A stretch of 64,000 bases of DNA from Setophaga petechia (GCA_024362935.1 JANCRA010000007.1:5892503-5956502); one strand, 5' to 3'; positions 35,843-45,749 are shown, counted from the stretch's first letter. The notes: generated by a model not told the origin, from the letters alone. Program-made: numbers and translations.

Positions 35843-36100
35843 AAAGAATCATGGAGTGGTTTGGGTTGGGAGGGGACATTAAAGATTATCCAGTCCCAAA
35901 CCCTCTCCCACAGGCAGGGACACCTCAGAATATTTTTAGCTGGAAGGGACCCACAAGGATCATCAAGCCCAACTCTTAAATGAATGGTCCAACCAATGGT
36001 TGTGGGATTGAACCCACAAGCTCAGTGATATTAGCACCATGCTCTAACCAACTCAAACCCCCATCTATCCTGGATGCAAACCCCACAGCATTCCATGGCA
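35843..36100 (-). mobile_element. CR1 LINE 3' end, split by a SINE
   Basis: The left part, 35843-35925, is an antisense CR1 tail (GAATCATGGAGTGGTTTGGG, then CAGGCAGGGACACCT). After the SINE, CCATCTATCCTGGATGCAAA at 36061 aligns loosely with the next CR1 block, whose usual form is CCACTATCCCAGGCTGCTCC. The right part is degraded, so continuity is probable rather than certain. Confidence 0.7.
35926..36060 (-). mobile_element. tRNA-Ile/CR1-X composite SINE (TguSINE1-like)
   Basis: On the minus strand the 5' head reads GAGTTGGTTAGAGCATGGTG, the A-box side of a tRNA-Ile, followed by CTAATATCAC (the anticodon-loop region CTAATAACAC of tRNA-Ile-AAU). The B box is GGGTTCAATCCCAC (GGTTCRANNCC). The 3' half, GATGATCCTTGTGGGTCCCT then TCCAGCT, ends in AAAAATATTCTGAG, the tail of CR1-X. 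This head-to-tail structure is that of TguSINE1, a passerine SINE mobilised by CR1. The element is about 135 bp, degraded, and inserted into a CR1 in the same orientation. Confidence 0.85.
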
Positions 36101-36463
36101 CCCCTCCAGCCTCCCTCACCCCCCTGAGGGTCACTTTGCTGGGAATATATCACACACAGCATCTCCCCTGCCAGGGCCTCACAATATCCATCATGTGGGC
36201 AAGCAGCAGCTCTGGAGTAGAAAAATCTTCTACATCCACACTCCAGTGCCCTGCAAAGAATGAATTAACACTGTTTTTCTTCAGGGAAGGGTCAGCCCCA
36301 ACACCAGCACCAGCTTCACTGCATGTCCAGGCCAGAAGTAGGGAAACAGAGAGGATTTTGTGTAGCTTGTTTCCTACAACATCCAAAAATTCAGAGGTAG
36401 GTCAGGTATGCTGTAATCCTACTCTTTTAATCCTACTCTTTTTGGGACTGCAGAATCAAGTTC
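36101..36463. other. Unique non-coding DNA
   Basis: Nothing was recognised except a 14-bp tandem duplication (AATCCTACTCTTTT twice, about 36415-36442) just before the cytosine-poor tract. Confidence 0.5.
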
Positions 36464-36667
36464 TGAATAGTGTTAAGTGTTAAGAGTAGAATGATGGTGG
36501 GGAATTTTTTGTTGTAATTGTGATGAAGGGTGGATTTTGTGTAAATTGTTCATTTTTGTTCTGTGTTGTGTTGGGTTTCGTGTTGGAAATTTGTTTTTTG
36601 GTGTGTTTGGGTGTTTTTGTTGTTTTAAGTGAAGGTTGTGTGATGAATGTGGATTTTAATGATAATT
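36464..36667 (+). other. Cytosine-depleted, G/T-rich tract
   Basis: Only three C occur in 204 bases on the plus strand, all preceded by T. The 180 bases 36481-36660 contain about 57 G by hand count, so G greatly exceeds C. The flanks return to normal composition at both sides. The sequence is not a simple short-period repeat, though TGTT and GTGT words are common. It could be strand-specific C-to-T deamination, an unusual low-complexity sequence or an assembly error. Confidence 0.85.
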
Positions 36668-37762
36668 CTTAAATAAGGTTTCCAACACAGTGTCCACTCA
36701 GCAACAACAGCCCTGACCAGTTCATTAACTGGTTTCCAAAGAATGCTGTGATGACCTTACCTGGTTCACAGTGATTTCATCCCTGCCCAGGCTGCACCAA
36801 AGCCAGGAGAAACAAAAGCTGAGCCACATAAGTGGTGCTGAACACAGAGTATTATAATATTTCATATTATATATAATAAATATAATAGTATTATAATAGA
36901 GTATTATTTGCAATGCAAAGCATTTGTAAAGCAAATACTCAGGAAACTTCTGAAACAAGTATCGGGAAAACTCATTACAAAGCTTTTAAAGGAAGGGTAC
37001 AGTGTGAAAATACCAAACCAAATTAAAATTAAGTGTGGGTTATTTAAGAACCAGGAATGTAAATTTATGCACCACAAACCAAGCTCCCAACCTTTGTGTC
37101 AGACAGCAGCTGTTTGATTTGGCTGCTCCCTGGGCTGGGAGAGCTGTGCTGCTGGCTGTGCCCACGGTGGGAATGCAGGGATTTCTCTCATGGATTCAGA
37201 GCCCATTTCCCTGGGACCAGCAGTGCAGCAGGTCCAGCACTCACTTCCACAGCTCAGAACTTTACACTGACACCACGAGGGGACCAAAACCAGGCAACTC
37301 CCCTCCCTAAACCTTTCTCCTGCCAAGCACTTCTACCAGAGGACAAACAAGGATTCTACAAATCCCACAGGTGGGATCAGGGAATGCACAGGACCTGCAG
37401 ATCATGGCAGGATCAGGAACTCTCAATGGAGGAACCTAAATCCCTCCACATCCCAGAAGCATCTTGGTCTTAGCACGCTCAGTCTGTACCAAACCATTTT
37501 TGTCCCAGTGAATCACCCAAAATTATAGCTCCAATTGCTCATGGATTGTCACAATCCTGCTTTATTCAGGCCTCATTTTGAGCTAAGATAGTGGAAGTGC
37601 TTAAAAATGATAACATTTGTTTAACTCGGAACCTAATGTGTGCTTGTGTGTTGGGAGGGAAAAGATCACCCCAAGAAATGGTAATTTTTGGAAATGCAAA
37701 AGGTGTTGCAGCATCTTGAGTGTCACAGAGGAAGTAGATTCAACTGCCATGGCTTCAAAGCT
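36668..37762. other. Unique non-coding DNA with an AT-rich tract
   Basis: 36850-36906 is an almost pure A/T tract (ATATAATAAATATAATAG-like). No gene was recognised; the 125-codon frame at 37096-37473 has no family signature. Confidence 0.5.
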
Positions 37763-38027
37763 AAAGCTCTGGTGATATCCCAGAGATTGAACAGTTCCAG
37801 GAGAAAAAGCCACTGTGGAATTCAAATCCAAAGCTCTGGTGATATCCCAGTGACTGAACAGTTCCAGGAAGAAAAGCAACTACAGAATTTCAAATCTAAA
37901 GCTCTGGTGATATCCCAGAGACTGATCAGTTCCAGAAGGAAAAGCCACTATGGAATTTCAAATCCAGAGTTCTGGTGATATCCCAGAGATTGAACAGTTC
38001 CAAGAGGAAAAGTCACAGCAGAATTTT
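37763..38027 (+). repeat. Four-unit tandem repeat, 67/68-bp period
   Basis: Units start at 37763, 37830, 37898 and 37966. Each opens with AAAGCTCTGGTGATATCCCA (the fourth AGAGTTCTGG...) and carries GAACAGTTCCA and GGAAAAGCCAC-like blocks. Units differ by roughly 10 percent. The frame at 37688-37978 is open across units only by chance, as the period is not a multiple of three. Confidence 0.93.
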
Positions 38028-39475
38028 ACTTTACGAAAGGTGGGTGTGATAATAAAAACCATTATAAAATTTCAGTAGACAGTTTGTGCTTGAATAGAGC
38101 ACACAATTATTTCTGGATATTGTGAAAAGTTTTCTTCTTAAAAGCCTGGATTTTTGTACTGGAACCTTGCAGCTCTCCCTCCCTCCATCAAACCAACAGT
38201 TTGGATCTATGTGTGCATGAACTTGGGACCACTTTATACTGGAGGAAATAAAATCTGAAATATCTTCTCTACAGAGGGACCAGAGCAGCAGCATTTGAAG
38301 GGATGTGTTCTGAGGAATGTCTGTGCTCCATCAGGACAGAGCAAACAAATCCCACATCCTGAGTGCTCCCCAGATGAAACAAACTCTGATTATTCAGTTT
38401 TGTGGAAGCCACAGTTAATGGCAGGGTGGAAACATTGCTGCTGTTCCCATGTCTGTCCTAATCTGGGGCAGAATTTTTCCATTTTGGTTCTCTACAAGAG
38501 CTGCAAGAAAGGCAAAACTATTGGAGCAACCAATAAACTTGATCTTACTTCTTCTCCAGACAAGATTCTCCAAAGGATTTTCCCTTGGAGACAGAGACAG
38601 GGAGCCAGAAAAGAGCCATATGTTAAATTTCAATATTGGCTGTGACCAAAATCCCTCTGGGAAGGGCTGATCCAGGTAAATTGCATTGGGGGGCAGTAAT
38701 GCCTTGAACTGCAAGCAACACATGGGTGGCTGTGGTGTCCTTAAAAGAATTAAGAACTCTCTAGAAATTGGGCCACTGTTGGGGAATCTCATTTTCCAGA
38801 TACAAAGAACAAAAATTACAAATAGCAGCTTAATTTGTTTGCTCTCATAGAGGATTGATCCAGCAGGAAACCTTTGTATCTGGGAGAAATAAGGTTAATT
38901 CATTCTCAGTTTGGAGAGGATTCACTAACAGAAAATAAACTGGATTTGAATGATAATAAGTTGATTAAACAAGATGGAAAAACAAAAGAAAAAGGGGTTG
39001 TAATTAAGGGTTATCAGCATTTATTTGGGGAAAAAAGGAGAAGAAATTAAGGGAAGTAACTAGAAAAAAACAACTGAAATGAGAATCTCAGGTATCTGAA
39101 AATGAAGGAGGTCCAGAAATCTTTAAATGCCAAGTGCCAAATATTCCAAAGATAAAACAGAGAGGAAAAGCTTCTCAAGATGAAGGACTCTGTATGGATG
39201 TACAGCTAACAGGGAACTACCTCCAACATTAGAAGGCTTTTCACAGAAACCTATGGAGTTTTAAAAAACCTAAAACCAGACACAATGAAGAAGTTAAAAG
39301 AAAATCTAAGGAGAATTGGTGTAACAGAATGTCAGGAAGATCTCAAAGAATGCAGTATTTTCCTGGTTTTGAGAACTTTATGGAGATTTTTTGGGTGCTC
39401 TATGAAGGCAGAGGTCAGGAAAAGAACAATGTGGGCTTCTCTGCAGCAAAATGGGTATTTTGGGAAGGCTAATCA
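38028..39475. other. Unique AT-rich non-coding DNA
   Basis: Nothing was recognised; purine-rich on the plus strand at about 38930-39330. Confidence 0.45.
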
Positions 39476-39522
39476 CCAAATCATTAAGGTTGGAAAAGAC
39501 CTCCAAGGTCATCAAATCCAGT
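39476..39522 (-). mobile_element. CR1-type 3' tail, very short
   Basis: CAAATCATTAAGGTTGGAAA followed by GACCTCCAAGGTCATCAAAT is an antisense CR1 terminus of about 47 bp. Confidence 0.7.
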
Positions 39523-40546
39523 GAGTCTTAAGTACAAAGGAAATTTTTGACCTTGTTTTCAGTAAGGGTGTTCATATTTACCATGGGAGGAGAGGGAGGG
39601 GGTGAGTGGTGAAGAAATGAAAATGAAAAAATAAATGAAATAAAATGTAAAGAAACACAAGGGTACAAAAGAAGAAATCATCATAAAGGGAATAAAAGCT
39701 GTAGGGGCCATTAAAGTCAAAGGCAGAGTTTGGAAAGAAACAGCACACAAAATTGAACACCACTCCAACATTTCCTTTAACTGGGATACTGCAGACAATT
39801 AAAGAGCAGGAAATTAATTATTCATGCTTAAGAGAAGAATTCTCTCCAAGCCTACATCACTTCCTTTAGTGGCACAGAGACCCAAGTGCTCTTCCCTTCA
39901 AATTTCCATCCAAAGACATGAAAGCACTGGGAAACATGACCAAATTTCTTATTATTCAGCTCAAGGTAGCTCATAAGAGACTAACTAAGAGATTATTCAC
40001 CAGATAACATTCCCCAAAAGCTGGAGATCCCATTAATCTGGGGTTTAGCTGAGTATTCAGCAGGGTCACGTGGGAAAATGGGAGTTAAGCTGCCAGCAGC
40101 AGAGGCATTTAGGGGTAGGTGAGCATCTGGTTCATGGGGAGACAACAGCAGAAGCCCTGAAAACTTAAGTGATTATTAGAGGGTCTTAAAATTCAGGCTT
40201 GGAATTATCCCATTAAACTTTTCAGCAGTAGCTGTGCCACTGGTGGCAGGAACAGGCTGATCCTGTGTGACACAGCAGGGACACAGGATGTGGAGGAGGG
40301 ACCATGGACAGCACCCAGGAATAACTGGAGGCTCTGAAGGGCTGAAGGAGTGGAAGCAGAATAAATTCAGAGAGGCACAGCTCAGGGTCAGGTACTCAGG
40401 GAGTGCAAGACATTTCCTGGAGGGCTGTGAAGAGCCCAGTGGAAACCACAGAGGAGGAGCAGGGAGTGTCAGGTAATTCCAGTGGAATGATAAAACTTCC
40501 ATTTTTTTTTTTTTCCATGGAATGACAAGAGGGAACAGATTACCAT
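39523..40546. other. Unique non-coding DNA
   Basis: Nothing was recognised. A run of 14 T at 40502-40515 lies before the next CR1. Confidence 0.45.
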
Positions 40547-40772
40547 GGCCAGAGGGCAGGGCTGGATGGGATATTGGGAATTAGGAGTTGTTCCCTGGCA
40601 GGGTGGGAAGTCACAGGGTGCCCAGAGCAGCTGTGGCTGCCCCTGGATCCCTGGCAGTGCCCAAGGCCAGGCTGGAGCAGCCTGGGACAGTGGAAGGTGT
40701 CCCTGCCCATGGCAGGGGTGGCACTGGATGGGATTTAAGGTCCCTTCCAACCCAAACCAGTCTGGCATTCTA
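40547..40772 (+). mobile_element. CR1 LINE 3' end
   Basis: Young-looking copy: GGCCAGAGGGCAGGGCTGGA, GATATTGGGAATTAGGAGTT, TGGAAGGTGTCCCTGCCCAT, then AAGGTCCCTTCCAACCCAAA and CCAGTCTGGCATTCT. A small deletion lies in the GGGCAGGCCCTGGCACAGGG block. Confidence 0.93.
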
Positions 40773-42323
40773 AACACCAACAGCCCAACCCCATCCTCGT
40801 TTTTGGAAGGGCTCAGTGATGACACCAGGAGGGATCTGGGATCTGGCATTAAGGCAGTGGTACAACCCCACAGCTGCAGATGCAGATGGTCTTTCCCTGT
40901 CTGAGGCTCCTAATGCACATTTAGAATGATGAACTCAGAACCAGTGGAGCTAAAACTGGCTGCAAACATCAGCGTTGCCACCTCTCAGCCCCAAAAGTTC
41001 ACTGGTGCTATTAAACTACACCAATGCCCTTCACAAGTCCACTCTTTATGAAAATTTTTCTTTCTTTTTTTTTTTAATAAAACTAATTATTGTGAATAAG
41101 AGCCTTTCATAAAGACACAAAAAAAAATTACTAATCCACAATTTAAAAAGCTAGTTAAAACTGGCCATCTCAAACCACAGCCTGCAGCACAAAATGAATT
41201 AATTTGCACATTATACCTTTAACCCTTGCAACAATTTAGCTGTACAGCAAGCTATGATAGAATACAGCATGGCCACTTAGTTTTATTTTTCATCTAAAGA
41301 GCTTAAATTTAGTTCATTTCATATTATTTGAAAGTAGTTGTGAGGAAAATTTTCTTCAGTATGAAGACTCATCTCCTATTCCTAAAAGAAGAAATTACCA
41401 GACAATCCCAGACACTAGGAAACCAAGATGCTCATAAAAAGAAAATCAAGAGAAAAAGAAATTCTAAACCCCCACTTTTAAACCAGAAGAGGAAAAAAAA
41501 GGCTCTAAAGCCTTCCCACCTTTCCAAGGAACATTAAAAAATTTTGCAGCACAATTTTCCAGGCGACTGCCTTTGTGGCAGAGCCATTACACCTGAGCAA
41601 ATATGACACAAGGTGACAATACAATTATTCCAAGCAGTGATTTAGCACGAGTAGAACACCATAAAGAAGATATCGAGCCCCAAACTTCTCCACAGCCTGC
41701 ACATTGCCTCTCCAAGGGTAAGGTGTGAAACACAGCACCTGGGAGGAACTTTCTTGCCTCAGCAGCTCCAGACAAGAGCTGGGAGTGGAGGCTTCATCCT
41801 TGAGCAGAGCTGTCCTCTGCTTAAATTCCACTCTTATTTCTTAGGGGTGCACCTGCCAAGCCACAGGGATCATGTTCCTGAAACCTGAGTGCTACCACAG
41901 GCAGATAAAATGCATCAAATGACCCCTGGCTCACTGTTCTGCTGCCTCTCGTGGCAAAGAAAACCCCAAAGCCACCCTGAAATTCTGATAAGAGCAACTG
42001 AGAATTCACAGGCAAAGCCTGCAGCTCTCCAAAGCAAAACTCTACCATGTGAAAGTCCAGGCCATGAATATTATTAATTATTTAGCATATCTCCTGTAAT
42101 ATCAGCTTGCCAGCTCCACCAATCAGCTGGGTTTATGGGGAGGAAGGAAATGTGGACTTGGGGTTACCCTTCCACAGGGAATGTTGTGCTCCTGTGACAG
42201 CTCAGCACCTTAAACACCACCTCCCTTGATGGGGAGAAATACAAACACACACCTCCCCTGTGCCTTCAAATGCTACATCAAGTTTACTTGTTTACTCATT
42301 TGCACTTGTTTACAGTTCCCCAG
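40773..42323. other. Unique AT-rich non-coding DNA
   Basis: No recognisable gene or repeat. A T run lies near 41067-41077. Confidence 0.45.
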
Positions 42324-42462
42324 ATTAAATGGGAGGCAGTAATCACTAAAATTCCCCCTTTTAAAAAAATCATAAGTAGTGGCAGCATGGCAATCAACAC
42401 CAAGCAAGGAAAATGCAGGATTCCATGAACAGTAATTACTAAAGTAATACCAAATTAACAGA
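42324..42462 (+). repeat. Inverted repeat arm, probable source copy
   Basis: Matches the reverse complement of 44048-44195 from ATTAAATGGGAGGCAGTAAT through GGCAGCATGGCAATCAACAC to CCAAATTAACAGA. About 4-5 substitutions separate the arms, apart from a longer A/T run in the right copy. No CR1 is seen around this arm. Confidence 0.9.
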
Positions 42463-43189
42463 TAAGGAACAAGTAAAAAAAACCCCAAAACTCAAAAAAC
42501 AACCAAGTAACCAACAAAAAAATAGCAACAGCAACAACCCAAAACAACAAAGTAACAAAACAAAAGTATGCAGTAAGAAGAGTTAAATATGAAGGAATTC
42601 AAGGTATGACCAAAAGAAGTGGTTGTGGGATTTTTACTTTTTTTTTTTTTTTTTAAATTAGGGTTAACTAAGAGAGAAAAAGGGGAGAGAAACTGACAGA
42701 AAGTACTAGCAGAGCACTTACTACTGAGTGTAGAGGCTTATCAAGAAATTAGCCTGATACATGCCCTTAAGTTTCCTAATCCCCAACTCCAAAAACTGCA
42801 AAACCCAGGCAGAATGCTGCTGGGCAAGGGAGCGCTGCAAAGGAATTCCTGTGAGGAAGAGGAGCAGAGCTGTGGGACCTGAACTGTGCCACCAGCATGA
42901 ATTCCCAGTCCAAACAACAGAAAAGCGAGTGCTCAGGTCTTTCCTGCCTCACTGCAGGGAAACCACGCTGATGGAAAGACACAGACCTCGGTTTGACTAA
43001 GGACATTAAATTAAATCCCGGTGGTTTTTACTGACTCCCCCCATTCCAAATCTAACACAAGACTCATGATTCTTCTCAAGAGGTGAATAAAATACCAGTC
43101 CTGGGCTTACTTTTACCTGAATTCCAAGGGAAATCAAACCCCAAACCCCCCAGCCTGAGCTGGCAGCTCAAAGTTTGCAGTGCTGGCTG
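42463..43189. other. A-rich then ordinary non-coding DNA
   Basis: 42475-42570 is rich in CAACAA/AAACAA words with almost no T. A run of 17 T is at 42638-42654. On the minus strand CAGGTAAAAG near 43117 resembles a splice donor but has no other support. Confidence 0.5.
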
Positions 43190-43454
43190 ATGCAGCAAGT
43201 TCCCCCGGGAGCAAGAACAGCAAGAACACACCTGCACCCTCCTCTCCTCTTCCCGAGCAACCCCAGCGCTGCAAGAGAGCAAGCAGCGAGCCCGGCATCG
43301 ACCAACCCGACACAAAAATACCTCGGCATGTCAGAGCAGGATGCGCCCGGCCATTCCCCACCGGCGGCTCCGCATCCCGCCGGCTCCCGCTGCTGCGATG
43401 GGCAGGGATGCGCCTGCCCCTTGCTGGCTCCGGGCACTCCCCCGCTCCCAGCCT

Positions 43455-43577
43455 GGCTTCCCGGGCACTGCCTCTAACCCAGCCCGGCTTCCCGGGCACT
43501 GCCTCTAACCCAGCCCGGCTTCCCGGGCACTGCCTCTAACCCAGCCCGGCTTTCCGGCCCCTCCTGGCTCCGAGCAC
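43455..43577 (+). repeat. 31-bp GC-rich minisatellite inside the CpG island
   Basis: GGCTTCCCGGGCACTGCCTC recurs at 43455, 43486 and 43517. A fourth, decayed unit starts at 43548 (GGCTTTCCGG). The first three are nearly identical, which implies recent slippage or unequal exchange. Confidence 0.93.
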
Positions 43578-43744
43578 TCCCCTAATCCAGCCCGGTTTCC
43601 CAGCCCCTCCCGGCTGCGGGCACTGCCCCTCTCCCAGCTCCCCTGTTTCTCTCTCCCCTTCTCTTCCTCTCTCGGCTGCCCCCGGCTCGGAGCGCTGGGT
43701 ACCGAACTCCCCGAAGCTCTCCAGCCGCTCCCCCGCTCCGGGGT

Positions 43745-43769
43745 CCGTCTGTCTGTCTGTCTGTGTGTG
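43745..43769 (+). repeat. (GTCT)n microsatellite
   Basis: CGTCTGTCTGTCTGTCTGTG, about four and a half units, then GTGTGG. Confidence 0.9.
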
Positions 43770-43800
43770 GGGAAGCGGCAGCTCCCGCTGCTTTCGGCAG

Positions 43801-44023
43801 ATCATTTGCCAGGACAGCAGGAATGCCGCTGGAGCCCAGCTGGGCACGGCGATGCTGCTGGTTGATGCTTTCATCCCCCGGGATACAGGTGCCTAAAGCA
43901 GGCTCTTACCTTCGAGGAATTGAAGCAGCATTCCCTGAAAATCCCCTTTGTAATTCCTGGGAACTTCACGGACTCGCCGTGCAACTCATGGGATACCACC
44001 CAGGCATCTGATGGAGCTTATTT
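43801..44023. other. Short flank between CpG island and split CR1
   Basis: Contains the minus-strand donor-like site at 43908-43909. An 82-codon frame was not recognised as any family. Confidence 0.4.
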
Positions 44024-44428
44024 CAATCAGGGTCGTGGTTTGGGCTGTCTGGTAATTTGGTATTACTTTAGTAATTACTGTTCATGGAACCCTGCATTTT
44101 CCTTGCCTGGTGTTGATTGCCATGCTGCCACTACTTATGAATTTTTTTTTTTTTTTAAAAAGGGGAATTTTAGTGATTACTGCATCCCATTTAATTTAAA
44201 GCTCAGCCAGTTCCACCCCCCTTCCACTGTCCCAGGCTGCTCCCAGCCCCAAAGTCCAGCCTGGCCTTGGGCACTGCCAGGGATCCAGGGGCAGCCACAG
44301 CTGCTCTGGGCACCCTGTGCCAGGGCCTGCCCACCCTGCCAGGGTAAAACTTCTTCCCGATATCCCACCAAAATTTCCCCTCTGTCAGTTTGTATTTCCT
44401 ATTGTATTGTTGCCATTCTTGTCACTAT
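44024..44428 (-). mobile_element. CR1 LINE 3' end interrupted by an inverted segment
   Basis: 44024-44047 carries the CR1 tail (GTGGTTTGGGCTG). 44196-44428 resumes at TTTAAAGCTCAGCCAGTTCC and runs through GCTGCTCCCAGCCCCAAAGT, AGCCACAGCTGCTCTGGGCA and TTCTTCCCGATATCCCACCA to TTGTCACTA. In an uninterrupted CR1, GGTTTGGGCTG is followed by GAAGGGACC and then TTAAAGCTC. About 9 bp were therefore lost and 148 bp gained at the junction. Confidence 0.85.
44048..44195 (-). repeat. Inverted repeat arm, inserted copy within CR1
   Basis: Reverse-complement copy of 42324-42462, with TCTGGTAATTTGGTATTACT at its left edge and GCATCCCATTTAAT at its right edge. It contains a T run at about 44142-44156 that has grown relative to the source. 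No target-site duplication is seen. Confidence 0.88.
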
Positions 44429-44463
44429 TACAAAAACAAGTTTGTGTTTTTTCAAAATAAGGC

Positions 44464-44497
44464 TTTTTTTTCTTTTTTTTCTTTTTTTTTTTTTTTA
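44464..44497 (+). repeat. T-rich low-complexity tract
   Basis: Long T runs broken by single C, followed by AATAAA. Confidence 0.9.
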
Positions 44498-44860
44498 ATA
44501 AAGGGGAGCTCCTAACACAATGTTTACATGGCATGTAACCACCATAACACCAGAGCACTCCAGTTCTTGAAAACCTCTACTGGGACTAAAATTGCTCCTA
44601 AGTCCTTCAAAAAGAAGTACCAAGGTTGTTGCGAACTTACCTAATGCTACTGCTTCTTACCCACAAGCCCCAATTACCAGTATGACTTAAAACTTTAATT
44701 TCCTTCCAAAAACCTAATAAAATCTAAAAAAATCACAATGAGCAGTGTGTTATAAGACCTGGAATATTATTTATAATTGAGCACCAAAAATAATGAAAAT
44801 AAAATTAAAAATCTAATATCCATAGTAATACCTAGGGTAACTCCTCTTTCCTGTGCTAGA

Positions 44861-44893
44861 TTATATATATAGATAAATATATATATATATATA
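44861..44893 (+). repeat. (AT)n microsatellite
   Basis: TTATATATATAGATAAATAT followed by about eight more AT units. Confidence 0.9.
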
Positions 44894-45691
44894 CAGTAGC
44901 TGTGTGCTATATTTAGTTTTTTCTACCATTTATTATTAAGATTTATCTGTGCTGTGAGATCCACCTGTCCCTCACACAGACCTGTATTTCTGTTACAGTG
45001 TTCACTCCTCACATGTTCCCAAAACACTAAAGCCAGCTCCCATGATATCACCAGTATGAGATTTTCAAGGCAGGATTTGTCCCCCAGGAATGAAGAATTC
45101 CTGCAGGCAGAAAGGACAACCCAGGAGAAGCTGCCCCTGAAGGAGAGATGCTCCCAGACATGTGCATTCAATATTTGATATGCTCCAAGAATGTTATTGT
45201 TGGTAGCTTCCCATTCCCTCAGAACATCATCAAAAGGAACTAATTCACCTTGTGGTGATCTGGGAGTGCTTGGCAGGAGGGAGTTCTGGAGGATCTGACA
45301 GGAATAATGATGATTGGCAGCAAAGGTGCTCAGGAAAGGTTCCCTCTCCTCTGTGAGCATCCTGCCTCTCCCCAACAATCTGACCCAAGCACAGCCAGGG
45401 CCAGCCTCTCACTGAGGCTTTTCCTGGATGAGCTGGACTCTCCTTGGGATGCATTTGCACAGAGTGCAGCATGGGGAAGACTAAATTCCACTTTTGCCAG
45501 ACTCAGGTGCATTTCTCTGCACTTGGGGAGAGGATGATCTGGAAATAAATTCTGGTTTTGTAAAAAGCAGGAGCCAAGGTTCTGTTGGAGCCTTGTGTGT
45601 TTTTCACCAACATTATCCCCACCTGCCAATTCTAACCTGTCCTAGGAATGCAACCCAGCTGTCCCAGACAGACAGAGCTGACCTGCTACAG

Positions 45692-45749
45692 AGCTCTGAT
45701 TCTCTTATATCTCAATACAGAGCTCTGATTCTCTTATATCTCAATACAA
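45692..45749 (+). repeat. Perfect two-copy tandem duplication, 29-bp unit
   Basis: AGCTCTGATTCTCTTATATC begins at 45692 and at 45721. The copies are identical apart from the last base, so the duplication is recent or polymorphic. Confidence 0.93.

Larger units (their letters stand above)
43190..43800. promoter_or_regulatory. CpG island, candidate promoter or first exon
   Basis: By hand count 43201-43800 holds about 44 CpG in 600 bp, against only a few per kilobase elsewhere in the window. GC content is also high. CpG islands of this size usually mark promoters of vertebrate genes. No TATA box or recognisable protein is evident. On the minus strand a good splice-donor match (CGAAGGTAAGAG, GT at 43909-43908) lies just right of the island, and another (CAGGTAAAAG) lies near 43117. 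Either would suit a minus-strand transcript, but this is inference. Open frames of 99-121 codons here reflect high GC. Confidence 0.6.
44429..45691. other. AT-rich unique non-coding DNA
   Basis: Nothing was recognised except the simple repeats listed separately. A 151-codon minus-strand frame at 44923-45378 has no recognisable domain. Confidence 0.45.

Noticed and set aside
35985..36060. Functional tRNA-Ile gene
   Set aside because: The A- and B-box similarity is clear, but the acceptor stem is missing and the sequence continues into a CR1-X tail, so it is a SINE head.
35980..36483. 167-codon plus-strand frame
   Set aside because: Begins within the antisense of the SINE and continues into unique DNA; a chance frame.
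40185..40480. Possible additional CR1
   Set aside because: Local words such as GGGCTGAAGGAGTGG resemble CR1, but no ordered set of landmarks could be found.
42475..42570. Possible retroposed poly(A) tail of CAA-rich type
   Set aside because: No gene-derived sequence lies next to it and no target duplication was found; treated as low complexity.
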